Part shown: positions 41,316 to 50,559 of the stretch, piece by piece
Numbering within the stretch: position 1 is the first letter of the stretch
Layout of the letters: the number at the start of each line of letters is the position of its first letter
Program-made: the position numbers and the translations under genes
The notes under the pieces: generated by a model
What the model saw: the letters and a program-made list of their open reading frames with translations, nothing else
The model's database searches: none
What the model was told of the DNA's origin: nothing
From: Alviniconcha marisindica
Lineage: Eukaryota > Mollusca > Gastropoda > Provannidae
Assembly (NCBI GenBank): GCA_018857735.1
Contig: JABMCL010001836.1
Span: 27,501 to 91,500 of the forward strand
Length of the DNA: 64,000 nt
Reading direction: 5' to 3'

Positions 41316-44300
41316 CACACACTCACACACAAAGCAGACACATGCTCCACACATATATGCATGCACACACACATATGCACATGCACACACTGACACACAC
41401 ATGGATGTACACATGCACACAAGCACAGCCATGCCACACTCTCCATGGCCCACACACACAACACACACACACACACTTATTGCAAGTCCAGTTGTAGTTA
41501 CAGTTTGAGCCTCTGGCTCTGTAGTCTGTTTTAAAATTATTATGCACGCTTTTACATTCAACCCTGGTGGACAGTTGTTTTTTAATGTGCCCGGACAAGC
41601 ATTTACTGTGTTTGTTTTTGCATGGGTTTCAGTCATTCCGCGGCAAAAGCAAGAGCAGCCACGACCTGACCGATGACCCACGGCTTAGCTCCATACCAGC
41701 CCTCGAGAAAGACAGAGCAGAGGAGGAGAAGAAGAAGAAGAAACTGGACAGCTCCCCGGAAGAAGGACGGGCGAAAAAGGCAGAGGCAGAGGAGGTGCAG
41801 GCTGGGATCAAAGCGGAACCCGGAGAGGAGGAAGGGAGGAGAAAACCAGACTCCCCGGAAGACGTTAAGAAGCAGAAATCCGACGCAAAGGAAGAGGAAA
41901 AAAAGAAGAGGCGGTCAGACCCACCGCCGGAAATCAACGAAAAGAAAAAAAGCCCCGCTGTGGAGGAGGGGGGTGAGTTGAAGAAGAGACGAACGGAAGG
42001 GGAGGAGGACGGGAAGAAAAGCGTCAAGGAGGAGGCGAAGGAAGAAGTGAAGAAGAAGAAAATGGATGCGGACCCTTCACATGAGAGCAGGAAGAAGAAG
42101 GTGGAAGAGGTGCACAAGGAAGGCAGGAAGAAGAGGAGCAAGGAGGCAGAGGAAGATGAAAGGAAGAAGAGGAAGGGGGACAGCAAGGAAGAGGAAGCCA
42201 GGAAGAAGAGGAAGGGAGAGGAAGTGAAGGAGGAAGAACCCAGGAAGGCAAGGAAGGGAGACGACCTGAAGGAGGAAGATGCCAGGAAGAAGAGGAAGGG
42301 AGAGGATGTGAAGGAGGAAGAGGTCAGGAAGACAAAGAAGGGAGAGGATGTAAAAGAGGAAGACGCCAGGAAGAAGAGGAAGGGAGAGGATGTGAAGGAG
42401 GAAGAGGTCAGGAAGACAAAGAAGGGAGAGGACCTAAAGGAGGAAGATGCCAGGAAGAAGAGGAAGGGAGAGGACATGAAGGAGGAAGAGGAGGCCAGGA
42501 AGAAGAAGAGGGGAGAGGAAGTAAAAGAGGAAGATGCCAGGAAGAAGAGGAAAGGGGAGGAAACGAAGGAGGAAGATGCCAGGAAGAAGAAGAAGGGAGA
42601 GGAGGTGAAAGAGGAAGGGAAGAAAAAATCCAAAACGGAGGTTAGTGGAGTTACCCTGTTAACTGCAGGTTGGTGGACGTTTCTGTGCATGTGTTTGTGT
42701 TGTTGTTGTTGTAGCGTGCCCCCGCTGACTGCTCCAGGGGTCACGCGGTATATGTATGCAACTGTACATTGACAAAGTATTCAAAAGACTGAGACTGGTA
42801 CCGGCAAGAACACCAAGACTACATTAACCCCTTCACTGCCCCAGCCTGTAAAATGTCCGGGCTGAAAGATGCACGGACGTGCCTGCAAACAGTATATTTT
42901 CCGGTCCTGTGGCACATCTACTTTCAATGCCACATGTTTTGATGAAAATCCTTTCACGTGCCAGTGCAAAAAAGAAAACAAAAAGGCTTACGGGTTTCAG
43001 TTTTCGCACTTTTATTGGTCATTTTTAAATGGTGTCATGGCAGTGAACAGGTTAAATGTTGTTTAGTTACGTGGGAGCAGGGATAGCTCAGTGGGAGGGC
43101 AACCAACTCATGACTGAACGGTCCTGGGTTCGGGTCCCCACAGGAGCGGCGGGAGAATTGTCTACTCCAGGGTCAGCTTTCTGTGCTGACTCTTACTTGG
43201 GTATCCGTTCCACCCCCGTGTTACCGCAGTAGCAATGTATGTATAAAAGATCCCGGTCATTCTGCCAAAAGTGCATATATAGCTAAACATTGATGATTGC
43301 TTTTATATAGTACTGTTCTCTGCTCTTGAGCAGACTCCCTGCGCTCGCATGTGGCTTTGGATGAAGTGACGCTGTAAACGGGCGCATGGTTGCATGGTGC
43401 ACGCAGAATTTGTGCTGAGACGGCAGCAGTTTCACGTGGTACCAGCCACGCAACAACCAAACAGCACTGTCAGTACATCACTTTGGTGGATGTTAGAAAA
43501 CGTGCTACAAAAAAAGGCTACAGTCACTCATTCAGAATCACATGCAACAAGCAGTGGGTCTGCTTTAGAGCAGAGAATAGTGCAATACAAAAGAGATCAA
43601 TAATAATAATAGTACCAGCTTTAATTTGTCATTCATTTTGAGAAGAAAAAAATTCTGAACAAGAATGACTGCCAGTGTTCTACAGCAAGATCCAAACGCA
43701 TAAAAGGTTGAGAAGAATGCTATTTATTAGGGCAAAGGTTGAGAAGAATGTTATTTATTAGGGCAAAACACATGCAAATTTTGGGTGTAATCCCCTTTGT
43801 CAAACTACACAATAAGATTCAAACAACAGTTTACCCCTGAAAATTTGCACGTTGTGTTTTGTCCTAATAAATAGTGTTTGTTTGAACCGTTTATATGTTT
43901 GGACCTCATTCATTTTGAGCCTGGTCACTTGGGTCTGTGCTTGCTTCTTTGCTTGCTTGCATGCATGCTTGCTTGCTTGCCAGCTGTAACTGTACAAGTG
44001 CTTCTGGGATTGCAGACCGAGAGCAGCGGCAGCCAGCCAACGGAGGAGGAGAAGAACGACGGTGCGTCACAAACTGAAGAAGGAGAAAGAGGACTCCCCC
44101 CGATCCAAGGAGGGCAAATCCTTGCTAGGGTTTGTTGAAGAAAGCAAGCAGAACCGAGTGTAAGTTGAAACCGCTACAAGTAAGTCAGTAGCTTGGTGTT
44201 TTATGCCCAGTCAAGCGTTACGGTTATATCAGGGCAAAGCTACAAACATCTGAAACGAGAATGACTGCTGGCGTTCTAAAAACAAGATCCAGATACGTGA

Positions 44301-45214
44301 AAAGTTCAGAAAAAGAATGCTGTTTATTAGAACAAAACACAACATGCGAATTTTTCACCCCCAAAATTACCATGTTGAGTTTTGTCCAAACAAATCGCGT
44401 TCTTTTGAACTTTTTATGTGTTTGGATCTTGAAACAGTTGCATCCTAAGCAATGATCTTCAATTTTTTGCTGCTTTTTTGCATGTGCATTTGTTTCAAGA
44501 AAACACCTTTACCATAAGTCTTCCTGCGCACAGCCATGGTAAATAAATATGCAGGTCTGGGCAAACCATGAAGAAATTTATCAGAAGTGAGTGTGGCTTT
44601 TTCCTGATGGAACATCTAATATCTGTGTCAGTTTTAGGTGATGGCAGTGATTGATTGGCTGGTCAGTGCAAAGAGTTTGCTCTGTCACCACAAAGTATTT
44701 GACGTGTGTGAATAAGTGTAAGGAAGGAGAGGGCTGGAATTTACAGCTGTCTGTGTGCAAGGCTAAATCTCTGTCCAGTGCTGTTTCTGTCGGCCTTTCT
44801 GAGCTGGAATCTTTATCGTTATGTTGCTGATGGACAGGCAAGTAGTATAGAGCTCTGTTTCTTTGTGTGTGTGAGTGTGTGTGTGTGAGGGTATGTGTGA
44901 GGGTGTGGTGTGTGTGTGTGTGTGTGTGCACATCTCTCTCTAATAATAATTGAAATTTATAAATGGCCTACCCCGCGGCTCAAAGCGCTGAACAAACATA
45001 ATGTAAGACACATAATGTATATTGAGATAGAGAGTGTTATCCGCAATTTAACAAACAGCTAACAGATACTGTACACATCAGCAAGGGCTTAAACATAAAT
45101 ATGTGCAAGATGCACACATTTGTGCACATGCGCGCGTGCGCAAACACACACACACACACACACACATATGCACACACATGCATTTGTGCACACGCACACA
45201 CGCAAACACACACA

Positions 45215-45265
<51 letters not shown>

Positions 45266-48200
45266 TGTACAGACTGATAAGCTATGCACTGCCATGCTGG
45301 GTGGGGGTGAGGGGGGGGGGGAGGAAGGATGACACAGATGTTTTCCTTTGCCGAGAAAGCAGACTTGCGTGCTGCTCCTGTGTCACCGTGACCCACCCCA
45401 GCTGCAAAATTCTGACCCGTCGTCACTCTCTTCCAGGGACGAGTTGAAGAGGGAGCAGCGCAAGCTACAGCGCGACATCAAGGACTTCAAGAAACGTTCC
45501 AACACCGAGGACAAGGCGGCCGTCAAGCCAGAGGTTGCGGAGGAGGCCGAGGAGAAGAAAGACGAGGACACAGAAGGTATGGCCTTACTCTTGGAGATGC
45601 TGGTTTAGCGCCTCTCCTCTCCCGCATGCCACACATGCAGCTCAGTGGATTCTGTGGGTTAGGGTCAGTGTCTCTTTTTGCATGATTGATTGATTGATGA
45701 CGACCATGTTGCTTTACGTCCACAGAAGCGAGGTTGCTTATTAGGGATGGGGGGGGGGAAGAGGGCGAGAGAGTGAAGGCTCTACCGTGGATACCACCCG
45801 AAAAAGACCAGAGAGACCGTGGACCGCTGCCAAAACAATGGAAATGTTATGGCAGTGTCCCCTCGCCATTGCACAGCGACTAGTGACAATTGCTGTTTCA
45901 GCTGCATTGATTGATTGATTGATGATTGCTTATATAGGATAATAGCGCTATTCTCCGCACTCGAGCAGCAGACTCATTGTGCTCGCATGTGATTCTACAT
46001 GAGTGACTAGCTTTTTATAGCACATTTTTGAATATCCACCGAAGTGGTGTACTTACAGCACTGGCATGGCTGGTGCCACATGAAACTGCTGCAGTCTCGG
46101 CGCAAGGTCTGTGTACACCATACAATCATGCACCATGTCACTTCATGCAAAGCCACATACGTAAGGTGTATGTGCATTTAGAAGTAAAAAAAGAGTGTAT
46201 ATGTTAGGGTCATCAGTCTCAGAGCTAGCATAGGGTGAGAATGTAATAATAACAGCGGTATCTCTGGCTTTACCAGATCAATGAACATGTATCCAGAAAA
46301 TCTCAATTTAAGATATATGTACATATTGTATTAATACGTTGCAAAAGAAATATTTTTTTGTGGGACAGAAAACAACCTGTTACTGTTTCTTTGCACTTCA
46401 CAATTATTATTTTTTATCTGGGATATTTTGCTGCTTTACTTTCTACTGGTTTTTTTCTTCTCTTTTTTCCTTCTGTTTTTTTCTGTTGTGTATGAGTTAT
46501 TTCTTTTTTTCTTGTTTCCTTTGTGTCTAATGGAAAATGACATGTCAACAGACATGCTGCATTACTTCATACAATTTCAATTTCAACGCTGTGTGAGTTT
46601 TTGTTTTGCTTTTGTTCATATTTCTTTTATCTTGTTTCGTTGTTGTTGTTTGATGGAAAATGATGTGTTGAAAGCCATGCTGTGCTTTACTTTCTCTGAC
46701 TTTTTTTCCATCATTGAGTGAGAGGCTAGGTTGTTTTGATGTTGGTTTTTTTAATTTCCTTTTCTCCCCCTTTTGGTTCGCCCCGCTATAACCGCACTGG
46801 TTGACTGGGCATAAAACACCAGTTTACTTACTTATTTACCCCCTTTTGGGGGTGGGGGTGGAAAATAAAATGTCAACAGCCCTGCTGTAATACTTTTAAT
46901 CTTTTTTCCGTTGCATCTGTGGTTCGTTTTGTTTAGTTTTTTTTATTTCCTTTTCCTTTTTGTTTGCTGGAAAATAACATGTCAGTAGCCACATGCTGCA
47001 ATACTACTTTTGTCTCTTCTTTTTTTCTTCCCCTTCTTTGTCTGAATTTCGATTATTTTATTTTTTAATCTCATTTTCCTTTTTGTCTGATGGAAAGTGA
47101 CATGTTCACAGCAATGCCACATTACTTTCCTCTATTTTTATCTTGCCCCTCCACCCCCCGTTATGTCGGACAGAGAACGACCTGCTAGCCATGGTGAAGA
47201 AGGAGCGACAGAAGTACAAGTCCCGCAAGAAACAGCTGGGACGGCGTGAGAATCGCGAGGAAGCCACGCTGGCCATGTTGGCCAAGTTTCAGAAAAAAAT
47301 GAGCACTGCCCGCATGCTGGCAGGGGACTACGACGATGTCGAAGAGGAGAAGACTGTGGTCGAGGAGGAGGATGACGAGGACGATATGTCGTGGTGAGTG
47401 TTTCAGTGGGGTTTGTTTGTGCTTGCCCAAATATAACCGTAGTGGTTGACTGGGCGTAAAACACCAAGTTACCACCACTATTTGTTTGTGCCTGAATGTG
47501 TCCGTGTATAAATAAATAAGCATACCGTGTGTCCGTGTTAAAGCCAATAAGCATTCTTTTGAACCTTTTTGTGTTTAGGCATACTGTGTGTCCGCGTTAA
47601 AATAAATAAGCATGCATTTGAACCTTTTTGTGTTTAGGCATACTGCGTGTCCGTGTTAAAGTACACAAGCGTTCATTTGAACCTTTCTTGTGTTTGGGCG
47701 TACTGTGTGTCCGTGTTAAAATAAATAAGCGTTTGTTTGAACCTGTTTGTGTTTGGATCTTTTGCCTGAACGGTTTGGGCTGCTTGGTTGTCAGTGATGA
47801 AGATGCTGATGTGTTTTGGATTGATTGTTGGTACAACTGTGAGGATGAGGAACCTGATGATGTGCCATGGCGATGTTTTTAACTGAATGTTGGTTCAACT
47901 TTAGTTTATTATTGGTTCATCTGTGACGATGAGGAAGCTGATGTGTCATAGGTGATGTTTTGGATTATTGGTTCAACTTCAGTTGATTGCTGGTTCATCT
48001 GTGAGCCTGAGTTAGCTAATGATGTGTCATAGGCGATGTTCTGGATTGATTGTTGGTTCAGCTGTGAGGATGAGGTAGCTGATGATGTGTCATAGGCGAT
48101 GTTCTGGATTGATTGTTGGTTCAGCTGTGAGGATCAGGTAGCTGATGATGTGTCATAGGCGATGTTCTGGATTGATTGTTGGTTCAGCTGTGAGGATCAG

Positions 48201-49411
48201 GTAGCTGATGATGTGTCATAGGCGATGTTCTGGATTGATTGTTGGTTCAGCTGTGAGGATCAGGTAGCTGATGATGTGTCATAGGCGATGTTCTGGATTG
48301 ATTGTTGGTTCAGCTGTGAGGATCAGGTAGCTAATGATGTGTCATAGGCGATGTTCTGGATTGATTGTTGGTTCAGCTGTGAGGATGAGGTAGCTAATGA
48401 TGTGTCATAGGCGATGTTCTGGATTGATTGTTGGTTCAGCTGTGAGGATGAGGTAGCTGATGATGTGTCATAGGCAATGTTCTGGATTGATTGTTGGTTC
48501 CCCAGCACTGCACCAGTCCATAGCTGTTAGGTTTATTAAAGGCGTTCAAACCATACTGCAAATGCTAGTTGGCCTGTTGGCAAGTCTCAGGTCTCTGCCT
48601 GCCCGTTTTAAGTTGTGTATAAATTAAGTTTTGTATAGTCAGTATGCTTGTGTGTGTGGGTGCCTGTATGTGTGTGTCCTTGTCAGTGTCCATGTGTGGG
48701 TGGGTGTCTGGGTGTGGGCATACTTAGAATAGTCTCTATGGACAAGATTATGCGCTTTATAAATACTTTGATTTTTTTAAAATTATTATTATTAAAACCT
48801 AGAAAATCTGCAAATAGTTTCATCTGCGGGCTTTGTTTGGTAGTTCTATCAGTATCTGCACAAAAGAAGTACATTTTTTGCTTTGATTTCAGCTCCCCAG
48901 GGCACAGCCATGTTGGTTCACTCATTACGATGAAGAGCAGAAAAAGGCTGGCTCATGGCATATTTGATGCTGCTGCCATCCGTGCCAGCCGTGATTGTGA
49001 CATTACTGAAACGGACTGCTGGGCGCAAAATGGATGCACTCGTGGTCATGATTTTGCGACTTTTAGCATCGACTTTCAACACAGAGGCGGAGAAATTGAG
49101 TTTTCAAATAAAATTTTAAAAAAACTACTGCATGCATTCTTTTTTTGAGTTGTTGTTCCATTCCAGGGCCAGTGCTGCTTCTTTGCTTCGCCTCTCCTTT
49201 AACAGTCCGCAAAAAGCAGTGACATCTCTTTCGCTTTTCTTGCAGGCTGCGGCACAAGCTGCATTTCGAGGAGGAAGCCCAGGCTCAGAAAACCAAAGTG
49301 ATCGACGCCAACATCCCGGACAATGATCGCTATGCACTCAATGACCCCCGGAACCCTCTGAATCAGCGCAGGAGAGAGACGAGCAAGAGAGCCATGAGGG
49401 ACAAGCGGTAG
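29618..49411 (+). CDS. CWC27: Spliceosome-associated cyclophilin CWC27 (two frame breaks in C runs)
   Basis: CWC27 is a cyclophilin-fold protein of the activated spliceosome (Bact), paired with CWC22/eIF4A3. Exons: 29618-29659, 30808-31018, 32201-32344, 35133-35234, 37619-37722, 41025-41094, 41633-42640, 44016-44159, 45437-45576, 47174-47393, 49246-49411. After discounting one surplus C in each of two runs (30821-30825, 44096-44101), 2349 nt encode 782 aa; human has 472. The cyclophilin domain shows [13 protein letters not shown] and GSQFFF. At the active-site Trp position it reads [11 protein letters not shown], as in CWC27. Diagnostic later stretches are [36 protein letters not shown] and the C-terminal [12 protein letters not shown]. 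The extra length is a Lys/Glu repeat in exon 7. Introns 3 and 5 carry acceptor arrays. Confidence 0.95.
29660..30807 (+). other. CWC27 intron 1
   Basis: 30085-30200 belongs to interspersed family R (with 16220-16350). 30547-30605 is (AT)n. 30620-30720 ends in ATTAAAGTTTGAGTTTGAG, a typical LINE/SINE-type tail. No coding segment. Confidence 0.6.
30808..31018 (+). CDS. CWC27: CWC27 exon 2 with a +1 frame break
   Basis: Encodes VLLKTP, then [20 protein letters not shown] to SIYGAPFK. As written, five C at 30821-30825 shift the frame and give a stop within ten codons; four C restore the family sequence. Acceptor TTTTGCAG, donor GTACTG. Confidence 0.9.
31019..32200 (+). other. CWC27 intron 2: nothing recognised
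   Basis: AT-rich sequence without a clear repeat or ORF of interest. Confidence 0.6.
32201..32344 (+). CDS. CWC27: CWC27 exon 3
   Basis: Encodes [38 protein letters not shown] and [10 protein letters not shown], the core of the cyclophilin fold. Acceptor TGGTCGTCAG, donor GTAATG. Confidence 0.95.
32345..33109 (+). other. CWC27 intron 3, left part
   Basis: 32635-32715 is TG/GC-rich. 32830-32965 is a family R repeat (with 16035-16175). 33005-33109 holds two very diverged units related to the following array (GAGCATGCTKAGGCTGAC). Confidence 0.65.
33110..35132 (+). repeat. About 32 decoy copies of the CWC27 exon 4 acceptor
   Basis: The unit of about 57 bp is TTGTTGTTGTAG, then the exon 4 start GTGGTGGGGGACACGCTGTT CAACATGCT and on to AAGCTG, then ACCCTGCAG. 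Two blocks (33110-33900 and 34130-35132) flank 230 bp of unique sequence. Units next to the exon are nearly identical to the real junction at 35133; distant ones diverge. Used as an exon, a unit reads [18 protein letters not shown] and then stops at the next TAG. Confidence 0.95.
35133..35234 (+). CDS. CWC27: CWC27 exon 4
   Basis: Encodes [20 protein letters not shown], then [14 protein letters not shown]. It is the only array copy that continues into QEVEVDEA and a proper donor (GTGAGT). Confidence 0.94.
35370..35610. repeat. Interspersed repeat S
   Basis: ACATGGTGCTTAACATCCGC, AGAAACCATAAGGCTTATTAGGG and, later, AGAGACCGTC and AATTGCTGTTTCAACAGCTG are shared with 45690-45910 and, in part, 49780-49860. 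It looks like a SINE or short non-autonomous element. Confidence 0.65.
35660..35800. repeat. Three copies of a roughly 60-bp unit
   Basis: Units contain CCAGCTCCACCTCCCTGCTC and TTGATCTCTCCTGG. Confidence 0.85.
35905..36345. repeat. Tandem SINE-type tails of about 55-68 bp
   Basis: About eight units contain GCTCGCCCTGATATAACCAT, ACTGGTCAGCTGGGCGTAAA and ACATCGAGTTA. Single copies of this tail are interspersed elsewhere, so a retroelement tail has become a tandem array here. Confidence 0.85.
36365..36900. repeat. Three copies of a roughly 178-bp unit
   Basis: Units contain GTTGACAAATGTCCTCAACA, GGGTGAGAGAGTTGCGTGT and, again, the TGGTTGACTGGGCTGAAAGC tail motif. Confidence 0.85.
37165..37215 (+). 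repeat. SINE-type tail
   Basis: TCGCCCTGATCGTACCGCAA, TGGTTGACTGGGCGTAAAAC then ACCAAGTTACTTACTTACTT; a consensus-like copy of the tail family. Confidence 0.65.
37225..37560 (-). mobile_element. tRNA-derived SINE, minus strand
   Basis: On minus, AGCTCAGTTGGTAGAGTGTC (A box, plus 37530-37549) and GGTTCAAGCCC (B box, plus 37489-37499) begin a unit that continues into an unrelated body ending near TTTCCCCGCAAGGGACAATG. The tRNA part is degenerate. Confidence 0.75.
37619..37722 (+). CDS. CWC27: CWC27 exon 5
   Basis: Encodes [20 protein letters not shown] to KSKAT(K). A (TG)n run precedes the acceptor GTTTCAG; donor GTGAGT. Confidence 0.94.
38761..38870 (-). mobile_element. LINE 3' tail with (TTGAA)n, minus strand
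   Basis: On minus, CAAAATTGCCCCTTGTGGG, ATGATTAAAGTTTTTG and then (AATTG)n is the usual end of CR1/Rex1-type LINEs. It sits inside the intron 5 minisatellite. Confidence 0.7.
39015..39280. repeat. (CA)n arrays
   Basis: CA runs separated by CATGGCACAGTC-type spacers, between two parts of the intron 5 minisatellite. Confidence 0.9.
40265..41024 (+). repeat. About 14 decoy copies of the CWC27 exon 6 acceptor
   Basis: The unit of about 52-55 bp is TTTTTCATCTCAG, then the exon 6 start AAACTTCAGTCTGTTATC, then ATTTGACTGACTTCATGAAC. The real junction at 41025 is the last unit; only it reads on into CTTCGGGGACGAGGC. Some units carry TAAAC in place of the AG. Confidence 0.94.
41025..41094 (+). CDS. 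CWC27: CWC27 exon 6
   Basis: Encodes (K)[18 protein letters not shown] then DKATE. Donor GTAGAC. Confidence 0.94.
41160..41480. repeat. (CA)n-rich array in CWC27 intron 6
   Basis: CA runs mixed with CATGCATGC; the overlapping ORFs on both strands are artefacts. Confidence 0.9.
41633..42640 (+). CDS. CWC27: CWC27 exon 7, Lys/Glu-rich
   Basis: 336 codons. It opens with [20 protein letters not shown], conserved in CWC27, then becomes highly charged. From about 42170 a 14-codon (42-bp) repeat appears, of the form [14 protein letters not shown] with variants EEVRKTKK and EEARKKKR, about nine times. Repeat divergence is mostly synonymous or conservative. The opposite-strand ORF 41629-42744 is a shadow. 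Confidence 0.94.
42641..43070 (+). other. Start of CWC27 intron 7: nothing recognised
   Basis: Unique sequence, with no repeat or exon seen. Confidence 0.55.
43076..43260 (+). mobile_element. tRNA-derived SINE
   Basis: GGGATAGCTCAGTGGGAGG (A box) and TGGGTTCGGGTCCCC (B box) are followed by GTTACCGCAGTAGCAATGTA and ATAAAAGATCCCGG. The 5' part is the most tRNA-like in the window, but the stems are imperfect. Confidence 0.78.
43285..43605. mobile_element. Fold-back element G
   Basis: The left arm (TGATTGCTTTTATATAGTAC, TCTGCTCTTGAGCAGACTC) is the approximate inverse of the right arm (GGTCTGCTTTAGAGCAGAGA, TACAAAAGAGATCAATAATA). Other copies: 45921-46165 and the partial 9320-9500. No coding capacity. 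Confidence 0.72.
43660..43910. mobile_element. Fold-back element F, copy 2
   Basis: Arms: GAATGACTGCCAGTGTTCTA, CAGCAAGATCCAAACGCATA and TTTATTAGGGCAAAACACATG on the left; GCACGTTGTGTTTTGTCCTA, ATAAATAGTG and TATGTTTGGACCTCATTCAT on the right. Part of the left arm (TTGAGAAGAATGYTATTTATTAGGGC) is duplicated. Confidence 0.75.
44016..44159 (+). CDS. CWC27: CWC27 exon 8 with a +1 frame break
   Basis: In phase with exon 7 it starts [15 protein letters not shown]. To join exon 9 it must end [10 protein letters not shown], which is one frame off. Removing one C from the six at 44096-44101 gives a continuous frame through [18 protein letters not shown]. Acceptor GGGATTGCAG, donor GTAAGT. Confidence 0.82.
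44190..44455. repeat. Inverse SINE-type tail (44190-44245) and fold-back element F copy 3
   Basis: TTGGTGTTTTATGCCCAGTC is the inverse tail motif. From 44250, GAATGACTGCTGGCGTTCTA through TTTATTAGAACAAAACACAA is mirrored by CATGTTGAGTTTTGTCCAAA and ATGTGTTTGGATCTTG. Confidence 0.7.
44460..45436 (+). other. Right part of CWC27 intron 8
   Basis: 44870-44930 is TG-rich, 45100-45265 is CA-rich, 45300-45325 is G-rich. Nothing coding until exon 9. Confidence 0.6.
45437..45576 (+). CDS. CWC27: CWC27 exon 9
   Basis: Encodes (V)[20 protein letters not shown] to KKDEDTE, a probable coiled coil. Acceptor TCTCTTCCAG, donor GTATGG. Confidence 0.93.
45690..46165. repeat. Interspersed repeat S (45690-45910) and fold-back element G (45921-46165)
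   Basis: S shares GCTTATTAGGGATGG, AGAGACCGTG and AATTGCTGTTTCAGCTG with 35370-35610. G shares TGATTGCTTATATAG, the ATCCACCGAAGTGGTGTACT TACAGCAC block and CTTCATGCAAAGCCACAT with 43285-43605. (GATT)n links them. Confidence 0.7.
46166..47173 (+). other. CWC27 intron 9, right part
   Basis: T-rich. 46500-47120 holds five diverged units of 110-150 bp (CTTTTTGTCTGATGGAAAATG, ACATGTCAACAGCCATGCTG). 46780-46835 is a SINE-type tail that interrupts them. No exon boundary is included in the unit. Confidence 0.65.
47174..47393 (+). CDS. CWC27: CWC27 exon 10
   Basis: Encodes (E)[30 protein letters not shown] and the acidic end [10 protein letters not shown](W). Acceptor TGTCGGACAG, donor GTGAGT. Confidence 0.95.
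47425..47770. repeat. SINE-type tail, then tandem pieces of fold-back family F
   Basis: 47425-47470 is a tail copy (AACCGTAGTGGTTGACTGGG). 47500-47760 repeats AAATAAGCATTCTTTTGAAC, CTTTTTGTGTTTAGGCATAC and TGTGTGTCCGTGTT about five times, a module resembling one arm of family F. Confidence 0.75.
47790..48505 (+). repeat. Array of about 62 bp, possibly derived from the end of CWC27 exon 10
   Basis: About eleven units contain GAGGATGAGGTAGCTGATGA, TGTGTCATAGGCGATGTTCT and GGATTGATTGTTGGTTCAGC. The first two words resemble the real exon end and donor (GAGGATGACGAGGACGATAT, GTCGTGGTGAGTGTT); the GT donor is lost. The link is suggestive only. Confidence 0.7.
48506..49245 (+). other. End of CWC27 intron 10: nothing recognised
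   Basis: 48650-48720 is TG-rich. No further exon is required by the protein family. Confidence 0.6.
49246..49411 (+). CDS. CWC27: CWC27 last exon
   Basis: Encodes (W)[38 protein letters not shown] and the basic end to stop TAG at 49409-49411. Acceptor TTTCTTGCAG. Confidence 0.95.
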
Positions 49412-49779
49412 ATAGTGGAACTGGGAGAAGGGAGGGGTACAGAGGGGGGGGGGGGAGGCATGGATGCGGAATGAGTGACCGTGGACAAGTCTTTCGTTTG
49501 CAGCGTTTGTGTTTTGCATGTTGTGTATTTTTAAGTCATTTGGTGCTCGTTTGTTTCTTTTTGATTGCATGATATTTTAGAGGCTTTGAGCTCAAGAAAC
49601 AGAATTGTGCCAGAAAATGCACATTTGTAGAACTGCTATCAGATAAGCAGCAAATTCAAATGTGCATTGTATACATGTGGCAAACATTTAAATGAAAGAA
49701 AAATAATAATCAGCATTGTTTGAAAACAGCACAGCAGCGTAAGTCATAAGCAGACTCTATTTGGTAATTTAGTAAACAT

Positions 49780-50070
49780 GGTGCTTAACGCCCACAGAAA
49801 CCATACGGCTTATTAGGGACGGGGAGAAGGGGGGATGGAGGTGGGGGAGAGGGAGATTATATACCTATCGCTACACTGTCACTTCCGCATTAAGGTGGGC
49901 AGTGATGAGGGCCATTTTAATATTTCATTAATTGTGAGGGACAAAAGTCACAAGACATTGTCCACAGACCACAACCTTTGAAGTGAAAGGAGAGCCAAAG
50001 CAGATTCGGACCCAGGTCCCTCTGTTTACCAGCCTACCACATCACCGCTAGGCCAAGGCGGCTCATTTTA
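49780..50070. repeat. Interspersed repeat S fragment plus inverse tRNA-derived SINE
   Basis: 49780-49860 starts ACATGGTGCTTAACGCCCAC like 35370. 49955-50070 is the minus-strand SINE also seen at 4576-4690 (GTCCACAGACCACAACC, TCACCGCTAGGCCAAGGCG). The pair lies 370-660 bp beyond the CWC27 stop, perhaps in its 3' UTR. Confidence 0.7.
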
Positions 50071-50339
50071 TGTAGTAATTTCGGTTCAGTTTATAGTCTT
50101 CGTTGGGGTAGGTTGGAGGGGGGGGGGGGGGGATTTAGGAAGAAAAAGTGAGACAATGTTCACGTATTTTAATTATTGTGGCTTAGAGTTCGAATACATC
50201 TTTGAATGGGATGTAACTCCGCTGTCACTGATCAGAAAGAAAGAAATGAATACAAATTTATGAGTGGAAATCAGATTTAATCATATACATGCATGTGTGT
50301 TGTTCTCCATGGAAAGCATTGGTTGATAGTCTGGATCAA

Positions 50340-50480
50340 TTTAAACATTCAGCACACACTCACACATGCACGCACACACACTCACACCCACACACATGCA
50401 TGCACACGCACTCACATGCACAAACACATGCACACACGCATGCATGCACAGGCACACACACACACACACATACACGCTGT
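50340..50480. repeat. (CA)n-rich tract
   Basis: CACACA with CATGCA interruptions. Confidence 0.85.
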
Positions 50481-50559
50481 ATTACTCTGATTTCAACAAT
50501 GTTTATTAACAAGTATTATAGAACATCTCTCTACATTGCCATTTGTGGCAGATAACACA

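Noticed and set aside
41629..42744. 371-codon minus ORF rich in Ser/Phe
   Set aside because: It is the shadow of the Lys/Glu-rich CWC27 exon 7 on the other strand.
43076..43150. Functional tRNA gene
   Set aside because: The A and B boxes are good, but the acceptor stem does not pair and a SINE body follows directly.
44016..44138. CWC27 exon 8 reading to the stop at 44138
   Set aside because: That frame ends in GGQILARVC and cannot join exon 9; the frame one base off matches the phase of exon 9, so a single-base surplus in the C run is more likely.
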